64,000 bases of DNA from an uncultured Kiritimatiellota bacterium (GTDB taxonomy: Bacteria > Verrucomicrobiota > Kiritimatiellia > RFP12 > UBA1067), in the NCBI GenBank assembly GCA_934635045.1, contig CAKTZA010000008.1, positions 19,189 through 83,188 of the forward strand, given 5' to 3'. The number at the start of each line of letters is the position of its first letter. Positions within the stretch are counted from its first letter, which is position 1. Below the pieces are notes generated by a model that saw only the letters and a list, made by a program, of their open reading frames with translations, was not told where the DNA came from and ran no database searches. Positions 1-7,615 of the stretch are shown one piece after another. Made by a program: the position numbers and the translations under genes.

Positions 1-2
1 TC

Positions 3-110
3 TGGAACAACATTCCCGGCAACAAGAAGGTCGTCTGGGTGCAGGGCTCGGAGCACGGCTACGTGCCGCCGGCCTACGAGGGGCGCGACATCGTGCGCGA
101 GGCGAAGTAG
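3..110 (+). CDS. C-terminal fragment of a probable acetylxylan-esterase-like alpha/beta hydrolase
   Basis: Only the last 35 codons are in the window, ending in TAG. The readable tail contains WVQGSEHGYVPPAYEGRD. A GSEHG-type turn near the C-terminus fits the catalytic-histidine loop of acetylxylan-esterase/cephalosporin-deacetylase-type alpha/beta hydrolases, but the fragment is too short to be certain. The next gene, murD, starts directly after the stop with no gap, so the two are probably cotranscribed. Any hydrolase fold with a C-terminal His loop is an alternative. Confidence 0.4.
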   Translation, partial: WNNIPGNKKVVWVQGSEHGYVPPAYEGRDIVREAK

Positions 111-1205
111 GTGAAGGCGCTCGTCCTCGGCAAGGGCAAGAGCGGCACGGCGGCGGCGGCTGAACTGCGCCGTCGCGGCTATGCCGTCGACTTTGCCGAG
201 GGCTACGACCTCGTTGTCACAAGTCCGGGCGTGCCCGTCAAGAGCGAACTGCAGCTCGGCTGCGAGGAATTGAAGCGGCGCGGCTGGCAGCTGCTTGCCG
301 TGACCGGCTCGAAGGGCAAGTCGAGCGTCGTCAAGCTGGTCGCGGACGCGATCAACCTCGCGGGCGGACGCGCCGTCCCCTGCGGCAACTACGGGCGGCC
401 CGTCTGCGACCTCCTCGGCGAGCCGCCGGGCTGGGCGGTCGTCGAGGTCTCGTCCTTCCAGCTGGAGACGACGACGCTCGCGCCGGACACGTTCGCGGCG
501 GCGGCCGTCCTCAACCTGCAGGAAGACCACCTCGACCGCCACGGCTCCGTCGCGGTCTATCACGGGCTCAAGCGCAAGCTGCTGGGGTTCGCGTGCCAAC
601 GTGTGGAGCCGACGTCGGCGGCGTGCGGCTTGCATGCCCGGTGTCGACAGGAACTGCTGGCGGGGTCGTATTTCGACAACGAGATCCTGCGCGCGAACGG
701 CATCGCGGCGATTGGGCTGATGCGCGCGGCGGGGCTGGATGACGCGCAGATTCGCCGTGCGTTCCAGTCGTTCGAGCCGCTGCCGCATCGCTTCCAGACG
801 GTCGCGGAAATGGACGGCGTCACCTACGTCGACGACTCGAAGGCGACGTCCGTCGCCGCGCTTGTCGCGGGCGTGAAAATGTGCGCGGGGCGCGTCCGTT
901 TGATCGCGGGCGGGCTCCCCAAGGGCGACGATCCGAAAATCGCCCGACCCACCTTGACAGAGCGGGTCAAAAAAGTGTATCTTATCGGCCATTGCGCAGA
1001 AGCCTTTTCGGCGGCCTGGGCGGCGTCTGTGGATTGCGAGATCTGCGGGACGCTGGAACGGGCGGTCGCGCGGGCGATGTGCGAGGCGGAGAAGGGCGAG
1101 ACGGTTCTGCTGTCCCCCGGAACCGCGAGTTTTGACCAGTTTAAAAGTTTCGGGGAGCGCGGGGAAGTCTTCGCGCGACTCGTCCAAAAAGGAAAGACAG
1201 AATAA
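111..1205 (+). CDS. murD: UDP-N-acetylmuramoylalanine--D-glutamate ligase (short form)
   Basis: MurD adds D-glutamate to UDP-MurNAc-L-Ala in the cytoplasm using ATP, the second peptide-forming step of peptidoglycan synthesis. The Mur-ligase P-loop TGSKGKSS is at residues 65-72, the central signature NLQEDHLDRHGS at 135-146, and the C-terminal domain starts with PHRFQ (225-229) followed by DDSKATS (241-247). The tail LLSPGTASFDQFKSFGERG is typical of MurD. At 364 residues it is about 70-90 shorter than usual. The loss lies in the central domain, between residues 155 and 190, where the normal segment is replaced by a short Cys-containing stretch. The start is GTG at 111, abutting the previous stop; a LysM lipoprotein and ftsW follow, a remnant of the division/cell-wall gene order. 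Confidence 0.9.
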   Translation: MKALVLGKGKSGTAAAAELRRRGYAVDFAEGYDLVVTSPGVPVKSELQLGCEELKRRGWQLLAVTGSKGKSSVVKLVADAINLAGGRAVPCGNYGRPVCDLLGEPPGWAVVEVSSFQLETTTLAPDTFAAAAVLNLQEDHLDRHGSVAVYHGLKRKLLGFACQRVEPTSAACGLHARCRQELLAGSYFDNEILRANGIAAIGLMRAAGLDDAQIRRAFQSFEPLPHRFQTVAEMDGVTYVDDSKATSVAALVAGVKMCAGRVRLIAGGLPKGDDPKIARPTLTERVKKVYLIGHCAEAFSAAWAASVDCEICGTLERAVARAMCEAEKGETVLLSPGTASFDQFKSFGERGEVFARLVQKGKTE

Positions 1206-2243
1206 ATGAAGAAGCTCGGAATGGTGCTCGGTGCGGCTGCCGTCGCGGTCGTCGCCGGTTGTAAGGATCCTGATTTCAAGCGTGCGCACACGCCGTCTCA
1301 GAACGAGGTGAAGAACGCCGAACCCGTCGAGACGACGCCCCCGCCGCCTCCGCCGCAGGAGGTTCGGCCCGTCGAGGCGCCGCGTTGCGCGTGCCCGCCC
1401 GGAACGCGGCACACGAGCCCCTGCTCGTGCGGGGCGGCCGACTGCCAGTGCGTCGTGACGCCGAAGCCCGTGCAGGTGAAGCCGGTCGAGCCGGAGTACA
1501 CGATCTACGTCGTCCAGAACGGCGACTACCTCGCGAAGATCTCGAAGAAGTACAACGTGACGATTCAGTCGATCAAGCAGCTGAACGGCCTCAAGTCCGA
1601 CCTGATTCGCGTCGGCCAGAAGCTGAAGCTGCCCGGCCGCATTGACGTCGGCGAGCAGAAGGCGCCGGTCGTCCGCAAGGCGGCGGCGACGAACGCGAAG
1701 GCCGCGTCGTCGGCTCCCTACGCGGGCGCGACGAAGGAGTACGTCGTCAAGAGCGGTGACACGCTGGGCGCAATCGCCTACGGCAACGGCATCAACATCC
1801 GCCAGCTCAAGGCGATGAACGGACTGACGAGCGACACGCTGAAGGTCGGCCAGAAGCTGAAGATCCCGGCGGAGAAGGCGGTCGCGAAGGCGGCGCCCGC
1901 GAAGCAGTCGGCGACGACGCCCGCGAAGGCGACGAAGACGGCGGAGCCGAAGGCCGTCGCGCAGACGCCTGCGACCGAACTGGCGCAGCCGGCGGTCCCC
2001 GAGGCGGCGACCCCGACGGCCGAGACGACGGCTCCGGCGACGGAGGCCCCGGCGGCTGAAGCGGCGGCGACGGCCGCGCCCGCGACGTTTGCCTACACGG
2101 TTCAGGAGGGCGAGGACATCACGGCGATCGTCGTCAAGTTCGGCGTGAGCGCGTCCGAGATCCGCGAGCTCAACAACCTCGGCGAGAGCGACACGCTCAA
2201 GGCCGGGCAGACGATCAAGCTTCCGGCCGAAGCGCAGCAGTAA
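1206..2243 (+). CDS. Lipoprotein with three LysM domains and a Cys-rich segment
   Basis: Probable periplasmic, lipid-anchored peptidoglycan-binding protein. An N-terminal signal ends in lipobox VVAGC, so Cys19 would be lipidated. Three LysM motifs are visible at about residues 98-143, 178-221 and 298-341, each ending in a VGQKLKLP-like or AGQTIKLP-like strand. They are joined by Ala/Thr/Lys/Pro-rich linkers (about 222-295). Between the lipid anchor and the first LysM lies a compact Cys-rich segment with Cys at 61, 63, 73, 75, 80 and 82, not usual for LysM lipoproteins. The ATG follows the murD stop directly and ftsW starts 6 nt after its end, so it likely works with cell-wall synthesis or division. 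No catalytic domain is seen. Confidence 0.85.
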   Translation: MKKLGMVLGAAAVAVVAGCKDPDFKRAHTPSQNEVKNAEPVETTPPPPPPQEVRPVEAPRCACPPGTRHTSPCSCGAADCQCVVTPKPVQVKPVEPEYTIYVVQNGDYLAKISKKYNVTIQSIKQLNGLKSDLIRVGQKLKLPGRIDVGEQKAPVVRKAAATNAKAASSAPYAGATKEYVVKSGDTLGAIAYGNGINIRQLKAMNGLTSDTLKVGQKLKIPAEKAVAKAAPAKQSATTPAKATKTAEPKAVAQTPATELAQPAVPEAATPTAETTAPATEAPAAEAAATAAPATFAYTVQEGEDITAIVVKFGVSASEIRELNNLGESDTLKAGQTIKLPAEAQQ

Positions 2244-2249
2244 CCGTTC

Positions 2250-3413
2250 GTGCGCAAGTCCGCACTTTTCTGGTTGGGCCTGGTTGTCACGTGTCTCGTG
2301 GCGCTGGGCCTCATCGTTTTGTCGAGCGCGAGCGCGGCGAACGCGATGCGTCTCCATCACGGGGACGCCTACTTCTTCATCAAGCGCCAGTTCGCCTACC
2401 TCGGCGTCGGCATCGTGCTCGCCGTGGGCGTCGCGCTCTTCGACTACCGGCGCTGGCGCGACCACATCTCGCTCGCGTGGCTGTTCTACGTCGCGGTAAT
2501 CGTGCTGCTCGTCGCCGTGTTCGGCTTCAAGGCGATCAACGGCTCGCACCGCTGGATCTCCGTCGGGCCGCTCCGCCTGCAGCCGAGCGAGTTCGCGAAG
2601 CTCTCGGTCGTCATCCTCCTCGCGGCGTGGCTGGACAGGCTCGGCTGGAAGGTCGAGCTCTTCTGGAAGGGGGCGTTCTGGCCGGTCGTCTTCATCGGCG
2701 GACTGGCCGTGCCGATCCTGCTGGAGCCGGACTTCGGCTCGGTCATGGTGGTCGGGTTCGCGGGCCTGCTCATGATGTTCGTCGCCGGGACGCGCCTCCG
2801 CTACCTGTTCCCCATCGGCCTGATGGGCGTGGGCGTCGTCGCCTTCAAGGTCGCGACGAACGCGAACCGCATGGCGCGGCTCGCGGCGTTCTTCGGCGGC
2901 TCGTCCGACGCGGCCGGCGCACCGGTGATGGACGCGGCGGCCAAGCGCGCGGCGTATCAGGCGAACCAGGCGCTCGCGGCGATCGGCAACAGCCAGATCT
3001 GGGGCGCGGGACTCGGCGAGTCAATGCAGAAGTACCTCTACCTGCCGGAGGCGCATACGGACTTCGTCTTCGCCGTCGGCGCGGAGGAGCTCGGCGTCGT
3101 CTTCTCCGTGGCGGTCGTGCTGCTCTTCTGCGCGTTCTTCGCGCTCTCGGTCTACATCGCCCGCAAGGCGTCCGACCGGTTCGGGCGCTTCCTCGTCGTC
3201 GGCATGGCGTTCATCATCTTCTTCCAGGCGATGTTCAACCTCGGCGTCGTCTGCAAGGCGCTGCCGACGAAGGGCATGGCCCTGCCGTTCTTCAGCTACG
3301 GCGGCACGAACCTCCTGAGCGCGTTCTTCGCGGTCGGGACGATCCTTTCGGTCGGCATCCATTCCTACCGCGACAAGAAGCGCGCGTTTGTCAGCAAGGT
3401 GGTCATGCGATGA
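2250..3413 (+). CDS. ftsW: SEDS-family peptidoglycan glycosyltransferase FtsW/RodA
   Basis: Integral membrane protein of 387 residues with about ten hydrophobic segments. SEDS landmarks are clear: GSHRWISVGPLRLQPSEFAK, LLEPDFGS, PEAHTDFVFAVGAEELG and the C-terminal GMALPFFSYGGTNLL. SEDS proteins polymerise lipid II into glycan strands with a partner class B PBP, at the septum (FtsW) or side wall (RodA). The murD neighbourhood favours FtsW. The start is GTG at 2250, 6 nt after the LysM gene; the downstream DUF1275 gene overlaps its stop codon. Confidence 0.9.
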   Translation: MRKSALFWLGLVVTCLVALGLIVLSSASAANAMRLHHGDAYFFIKRQFAYLGVGIVLAVGVALFDYRRWRDHISLAWLFYVAVIVLLVAVFGFKAINGSHRWISVGPLRLQPSEFAKLSVVILLAAWLDRLGWKVELFWKGAFWPVVFIGGLAVPILLEPDFGSVMVVGFAGLLMMFVAGTRLRYLFPIGLMGVGVVAFKVATNANRMARLAAFFGGSSDAAGAPVMDAAAKRAAYQANQALAAIGNSQIWGAGLGESMQKYLYLPEAHTDFVFAVGAEELGVVFSVAVVLLFCAFFALSVYIARKASDRFGRFLVVGMAFIIFFQAMFNLGVVCKALPTKGMALPFFSYGGTNLLSAFFAVGTILSVGIHSYRDKKRAFVSKVVMR

Positions 3414-4111
3414 CGGGGACGAGGGGGCATGAACGCGAGGAGCGTCTGCTGGCGGCCTGTCTGCTGAGCGCGGCGGGCGGTTTTACGGACGTCTACTCCT
3501 ATCTCTTTCGCGGTGGCGTGTTCGCGAATGCCGTGACGGGGAACCTGGTGATCCTGGGGCTGCGGCTGGCGACGGGCGATGCCGTCGGCGCGGCGCACGG
3601 CGCGTGCGCCGTCCTGGCCTACGGCGCGGGCGTCCTGTCCGCCAATGCGATCCACGCGCGCTACGCCCATGTCCGCCGGCTGGGCTGGCATCAGGTCGTC
3701 CTCTGGATCGAGGCGGCGCTGCTGGCGGCCGTCGTCTGCCTGCCGAGCGGCCCCGGCGACTTTGCCGTCGCGGCCGTGATCTCGTTCGTCTGCGCCCTGC
3801 AGGTGCAGACGTTCCGCCGCGTCCACGGGCTCCCGTTCGCCTCGACCATGTGCACGGGCAACCTGCGGAGCGGGGCGGACGCCGTTTACCTGTGGCTGAG
3901 CCGCGCCGACCCGAAGGGGCTCTCGAAGGCGCGGCACTATGCGCTCGTCATCGTCTGCTTCGTTTCCGGCGTCGTGTGCGGCGCGCTGCTCCTGAAGGGG
4001 CTGGGCGCGCGCGCGTTCGCCCTGGTCCCGGCGACGCTGGTCGCCGTCTCGCTGCTCGTCCACCGCCGTCCGGCGGCGTGGCTGCGGTGGCTGCGCCGCC
4101 GTGCGTGCTGA
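3410..4111 (+). CDS. DUF1275 (YoaK-type) membrane protein
   Basis: A 233-residue polytopic membrane protein. The N-terminal GGFTDVYSYLFRGGVFANAVTGN matches the family pattern (GxxDaxsyl..gvFvanmTGN), and a second related stretch, FASTMCTGNLRSG, lies at about residues 144-156. The ATG at 3410 overlaps the ftsW stop (ATGA arrangement), so translational coupling is likely. The family has no established biochemical role. The upstream open frame continues antiparallel to ftsW coding but is only its out-of-frame shadow; the overlap start is the natural one. Confidence 0.8.
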   Translation: MTGTRGHEREERLLAACLLSAAGGFTDVYSYLFRGGVFANAVTGNLVILGLRLATGDAVGAAHGACAVLAYGAGVLSANAIHARYAHVRRLGWHQVVLWIEAALLAAVVCLPSGPGDFAVAAVISFVCALQVQTFRRVHGLPFASTMCTGNLRSGADAVYLWLSRADPKGLSKARHYALVIVCFVSGVVCGALLLKGLGARAFALVPATLVAVSLLVHRRPAAWLRWLRRRAC

Positions 4112-4186
4112 GGCGGCGGACGTCTGCGGCTTTCGGAGCCTTGGCGCGGCGGGGGAAGGGGGGAAGACGGTTCGCAAAATACCCCC

Positions 4187-4216
4187 TTGCCAAGGTCGAA
4201 CGAATAATGATATACT
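4187..4216 (+). promoter_or_regulatory. Promoter of rpsL-rpsG
   Basis: TTGCCA (4187-4192), an 18-bp spacer and TATACT (4211-4216) preceded by TGA, an extended -10. The start codon of rpsL is 37 nt downstream of the -10. Confidence 0.7.
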
Positions 4217-4253
4217 ATGCGAACTTGTTTGGAAAAGTAAGGAAAACAACTAA

Positions 4254-4640
<387 letters not shown>

Positions 4641-4643
4641 GCC

Positions 4644-5153
4644 ATGAGCCGCAGAGGTAAAGTCATCGTCAAGCGCGTCGTCCTCGACCCGAAGTACAAT
4701 TCGGATCTCGTCGCGCACATGATCCGCGTCATCATGAAGGACGGCAAGAAGACCGTCGCCGAGAAGATCGTCTACGGCGCGATCAACAAGATCGCCGAAA
4801 AGATGAAGGAAGAGCCGGCCAAGTTCGTGAAGGACGAGAAGCCGGTGGAGTCCCCGCTTGAGGTCGTCCAGATCGCGATCGACAACATGAAGCCGCAGGT
4901 CGAGGTCAAGACCCGCCGCGTCGGCGGCACGACCTACCCGGTGCCGACCCCGATCAAGGAGAACCGCCAGCTCTCGCTCGCCCTGCGCTGGACGACGCAG
5001 TATGCGTCGGCCCGCCACGGCATGGGCATGCCGGCTGCGGTCGCCGCCGAGATTCTCGATGCGTTCGCCGGTCAGGGCAACGTCATCAAGAAGCGCGACG
5101 ACGTTCACAAGATGGCCGCCGCCAACAAGGCGTTCGCGCATTACGCCTGGTAA
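4644..5153 (+). CDS. rpsG: Small ribosomal subunit protein S7
   Basis: S7 nucleates assembly of the 30S head and contacts E-site tRNA. The N-terminus MSRRGKVIVKRVVLDPKYNS and the C-terminal KRDDVHKMAAANKAFAHYAW are typical. It has 169 residues, about 13 more than usual. The extra length comes from a charged insertion (around residues 52-66, EPAKFVKDEKPVE) in the loop after the first helices. It lies 3 nt after rpsL and is followed by a strong terminator, so the operon ends here and lacks elongation-factor genes. Confidence 0.96.
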   Translation: MSRRGKVIVKRVVLDPKYNSDLVAHMIRVIMKDGKKTVAEKIVYGAINKIAEKMKEEPAKFVKDEKPVESPLEVVQIAIDNMKPQVEVKTRRVGGTTYPVPTPIKENRQLSLALRWTTQYASARHGMGMPAAVAAEILDAFAGQGNVIKKRDDVHKMAAANKAFAHYAW

Positions 5154-5182
5154 TCCGAAAGATTCCGCTTTTCCGCAAGCCG

Positions 5183-5224
5183 AAGGCCCTGCCGTCGTGA
5201 GGACGGCGGGGCCTTTCGCCTTTT
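5183..5224 (+). terminator. Rho-independent terminator of rpsL-rpsG
   Basis: A 14-bp stem (5183-5196 with 5202-5215, one G:U pair) closes a short GTGA-containing loop and is followed by TTTCGCCTTTT. It sits 30 nt after the rpsG stop and upstream of the rplY promoter. Confidence 0.85.
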
Positions 5225-5247
5225 GGGGCGGCACGGCCGGGGGGCGT

Positions 5248-5277
5248 TTGACCGATATCGGGTGTTTTTGGTATACT
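5248..5277 (+). promoter_or_regulatory. Promoter of the rplY-rpsF-ssb-rpsR-rplI operon
   Basis: TTGACC (5248-5253), an 18-bp spacer and extended -10 TGGTATACT with hexamer at 5272-5277, preceded by a T-run. The leader to the rplY ATG is about 70 nt. Confidence 0.75.
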
Positions 5278-5351
5278 ATCTGCCGTTTTGGCCGCAAGAG
5301 TGTAGCGCGGGTGCGCGAGAGTATTGCGGAGAATTACCAGAAAAGGCAAAA

Positions 5352-6035
5352 ATGGATCAGATTCGGATCAAGGCGGAGGCACGTACCGAACAGGGTACGG
5401 CGGCTGTCCGCCGTTTGCGCCGCGCGGGGATGATTCCCGGTTCGGTGATGAAGATGAAGAAGGGCGGCACGGAGCTCGTGAAGCTTCCGGAGCACGACTT
5501 CATGATGGCGATGCGCGGGCGCACGGGCAAGCAGGTGCTCGTCACGCTCGACATGGACGGGCGGGAAGTCCCGGCGCTTCTGCGCGAGATGCAGAACGAC
5601 GTCCTCAAGGGCACGCCCATTCACGTGGACTTCAGCGAGGTGTCGCTGTCCGAGAAGGTGCGCATCACGGTGCCGCTCTACCTCGTCGGCGAGGCGAAGG
5701 GCGTGAAGCTCGGCGGCGGCGTCCTCGAGCAGGTGCTCCGCACGATCGACATCGACGTCCTCCCGACGGACATCCCGGAGAAGTTCGACGTCGACGTGTC
5801 GGCGCTCGACCTCGACCAGACGCTGTTCGTGCGCGACCTCAAGCTCGGCGACAAGTACACGGTCGTGACGCGCGGCGAGCTGGCGCTCGCGGTCGTCAAG
5901 GCCCCGGATGACGTGCCGGCGGCGGGCGGCGCGGCGGCTGCCGCCGCGACGGACGCGGCGAAGGCGCCCGAAGTCATCAAGAAGGGCAAGGAAGAGGAGG
6001 CCGGCGCGGCCGACAAGAAGGAGGAGAAGAAGTAA
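5352..6035 (+). CDS. rplY: Large ribosomal subunit protein L25 (CTC/TL5 type)
   Basis: L25/CTC binds 5S rRNA. The L25 domain (about residues 1-95) is followed by the TL5-type C-terminal beta domain (about 100-190, ITVPLYLVGEAKGVKLGGGVLEQ) and then a low-complexity Ala/Lys/Glu tail of about 38 residues. The start is ATG at 5352 (MDQIRIKAEARTEQG), where family similarity begins; the frame is open upstream but has no homology. It is the first gene of the operon. L25 ahead of the rpsF-ssb-rpsR-rplI block is a compact ribosomal arrangement, and the stop overlaps the rpsF start by one base. Confidence 0.93.
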   Translation: MDQIRIKAEARTEQGTAAVRRLRRAGMIPGSVMKMKKGGTELVKLPEHDFMMAMRGRTGKQVLVTLDMDGREVPALLREMQNDVLKGTPIHVDFSEVSLSEKVRITVPLYLVGEAKGVKLGGGVLEQVLRTIDIDVLPTDIPEKFDVDVSALDLDQTLFVRDLKLGDKYTVVTRGELALAVVKAPDDVPAAGGAAAAAATDAAKAPEVIKKGKEEEAGAADKKEEKK

Positions 6036-6424
6036 TGAAGAAGTACGATGCTCTCTACATCTTCGTCGGCGTCGCCAAGGACGACGCGGTCGAAGCCCCG
6101 CTCGAGAAGGCGCTTGCGGAAGTGACGCGCCTCGGCGGCAACGTCCTGGAGAAGGTCGTCCTCGGCGGGCGCACGTTCTCGCGGCCCATGAAGAAGCGCG
6201 ACCGCGGCACCTACGTGAAGGTCCGCCTCGAGCTCGACCCGGCCAAGGTCGACGAGCTCGTCAACCGCTATCACCTCGTCGAGGACGTGTTCCGCGTGCA
6301 GATTCTCGCGGTCGACGACCGCCGCGAGGCGAAGATCGCGCAGGAGCGCGCCGAACGCGCCGAGATCCAGGCGAAGAAGGACGCGGCGGCCGCTGCGGCG
6401 CTCGCTGCCAAGATCGAGGCCTGA
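6035..6424 (+). CDS. rpsF: Small ribosomal subunit protein S6
   Basis: S6 binds the 30S platform as a heterodimer with S18. The beta-alpha-beta fold starts with MKKYDALYIFVGVAKDD, and the KKRDRGTYVKVRLELDP stretch is typical. The protein has 129 residues with an Ala/Glu/Lys-rich C-terminal helix extension. Its ATG overlaps the rplY TAA by one base (TAATG), which implies coupling. It is followed by ssb and rpsR, the classic S6-SSB-S18 order, whose product S18 is its direct partner. Confidence 0.93.
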   Translation: MKKYDALYIFVGVAKDDAVEAPLEKALAEVTRLGGNVLEKVVLGGRTFSRPMKKRDRGTYVKVRLELDPAKVDELVNRYHLVEDVFRVQILAVDDRREAKIAQERAERAEIQAKKDAAAAAALAAKIEA

Positions 6425-6444
6425 AGCAGGAAAGGGGTGCCGAG

Positions 6445-6861
6445 ATGGCGTCTTTCAACAAAGTGATCCTGATGGGCAACCTCACGCGCGACCCGGATGT
6501 GCGCGCGACCGGCACGAGCGGCATGAAGGTCGCGCGGCTTGGCGTCGCCATCAACGAGCGGCGGAGGGACCGCAACGGCAATGTGCAGGACTTTCCCGTC
6601 TTCGTCGACGTCGACGCCTGGGACAAGCTCGCCGAACTCTGCGGGCAGTACCTGGCGAAGGGAAGTTCCGTTCTCGTCGAAGGTCGGCTCCAGATGGACA
6701 GCTGGGAGAAGGACGGCGTCAAGCACCAGAAGCTCAAGGTCCGTGCGAACACGATCAAGTTCCTGCCGAAGGGCGACCGCTTTGCGAACGGTCCGAAACC
6801 GGTGGCCGAACCTGTCGCGTCCGAAACGTCCGAGGGCGATTCAGCCGACATCCCGTTCTAA
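6445..6861 (+). CDS. ssb: Single-stranded DNA-binding protein
   Basis: SSB coats single-stranded DNA during replication and repair. The OB fold (about residues 1-108) starts MASFNKVILMGNLTRDPDVR and includes WDKLAELCGQYLAKGSSVLVEG. The C-terminal tip is acidic and ends SADIPF, the docking motif for replication and repair partners. The linker is short, giving 138 residues. The start is ATG at 6445, after an AGGAAAGGGG Shine-Dalgarno region. It lies between rpsF and rpsR, the usual bacterial placement. Confidence 0.96.
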   Translation: MASFNKVILMGNLTRDPDVRATGTSGMKVARLGVAINERRRDRNGNVQDFPVFVDVDAWDKLAELCGQYLAKGSSVLVEGRLQMDSWEKDGVKHQKLKVRANTIKFLPKGDRFANGPKPVAEPVASETSEGDSADIPF

Positions 6862-6891
6862 ATAACAAAACTTATCTAACAGGAAAACAAA

Positions 6892-7122
6892 ATGGCTTTC
6901 AAGAAATCCAACAGTTCGGCCGGCGAAGAGTTCGCCGCGCGGAAGCGTCCGCCGCTTCGCAAGAACGACGCGATCGACGTCAACGACATCGAGACGCTGA
7001 AGTACTACATCACCGACTACGGCAAGATCCTGCCGGCGCGCATCACGGGGGTGACCTCGCAGCAGCAGCGCCAGATCCGCCAGGGCGTCAAGCGCGCCCG
7101 CAACATGGGCCTCATGGCCTAA
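6892..7122 (+). CDS. rpsR: Small ribosomal subunit protein S18
   Basis: S18, the partner of S6 on the 30S platform. The 76-residue protein contains NDIETLKYYITDYGKILPAR and TGVTSQQQRQIRQGVKRARN, the conserved RNA-binding core. No zinc-binding cysteines are present, so it is the Zn-independent form. It is preceded by a GGAAAACAAA leader and followed by rplI 16 nt downstream. Confidence 0.96.
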   Translation: MAFKKSNSSAGEEFAARKRPPLRKNDAIDVNDIETLKYYITDYGKILPARITGVTSQQQRQIRQGVKRARNMGLMA

Positions 7123-7138
7123 GGAAAGGGGCACGACA

Positions 7139-7615
7139 ATGGCACAGCACATCGAAGTCATGCTCATGGACAACGTGAAGAAGCTCGGCAAGGCCGGCGA
7201 GATCGTCAAGGTCGCCCCCGGCTACGCCCGCAACTACCTCTTCACGAAGGGCCTCGCCGCCGTCGCGACGGAAGCCGCGAAGCGCCGCCTGAAGAAACTC
7301 GAGGCCGAGCGCGCCGCGCGCGCCGCCGAGGAGAAGAAGGCCGCGCTCGAGCTCGCCAAGAAGCTCGAGAAGCTGGAGATCACCGTCTCCGCCCACACGA
7401 CGGACGGCAAGAAGCTCTACGGCGCGGTCAGCGTCACGGACATTCTCGCGGCGATCGAGGCGAACCGCGGCGTCAAGATCGAGCGCCATCAGCTCGAGCT
7501 CGACGACGCGCTCCGCGAAGTCGGCGTCTACGAGCCGAAGATCGACCTCGGCCGTGGCGTCACGGTCAAGTTCAAGATCGTCATTCTCGACGAGGAGGCG
7601 CCGCAGGAGACGTGA
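7139..7615 (+). CDS. rplI: Large ribosomal subunit protein L9
   Basis: L9 spans the L1 stalk base and protrudes from the 50S subunit. The N-terminal domain has MLMDNVKKLGKAGEIVKVAPGYARNYL, followed by a long Ala/Lys/Glu connecting helix (about residues 41-78) and the C-terminal domain (about 80-150). The length of 158 is usual. The last codon and stop overlap the start of the next gene (GTGA), so the glycosyltransferase downstream is probably translationally coupled to this ribosomal operon. Confidence 0.95.
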   Translation: MAQHIEVMLMDNVKKLGKAGEIVKVAPGYARNYLFTKGLAAVATEAAKRRLKKLEAERAARAAEEKKAALELAKKLEKLEITVSAHTTDGKKLYGAVSVTDILAAIEANRGVKIERHQLELDDALREVGVYEPKIDLGRGVTVKFKIVILDEEAPQET

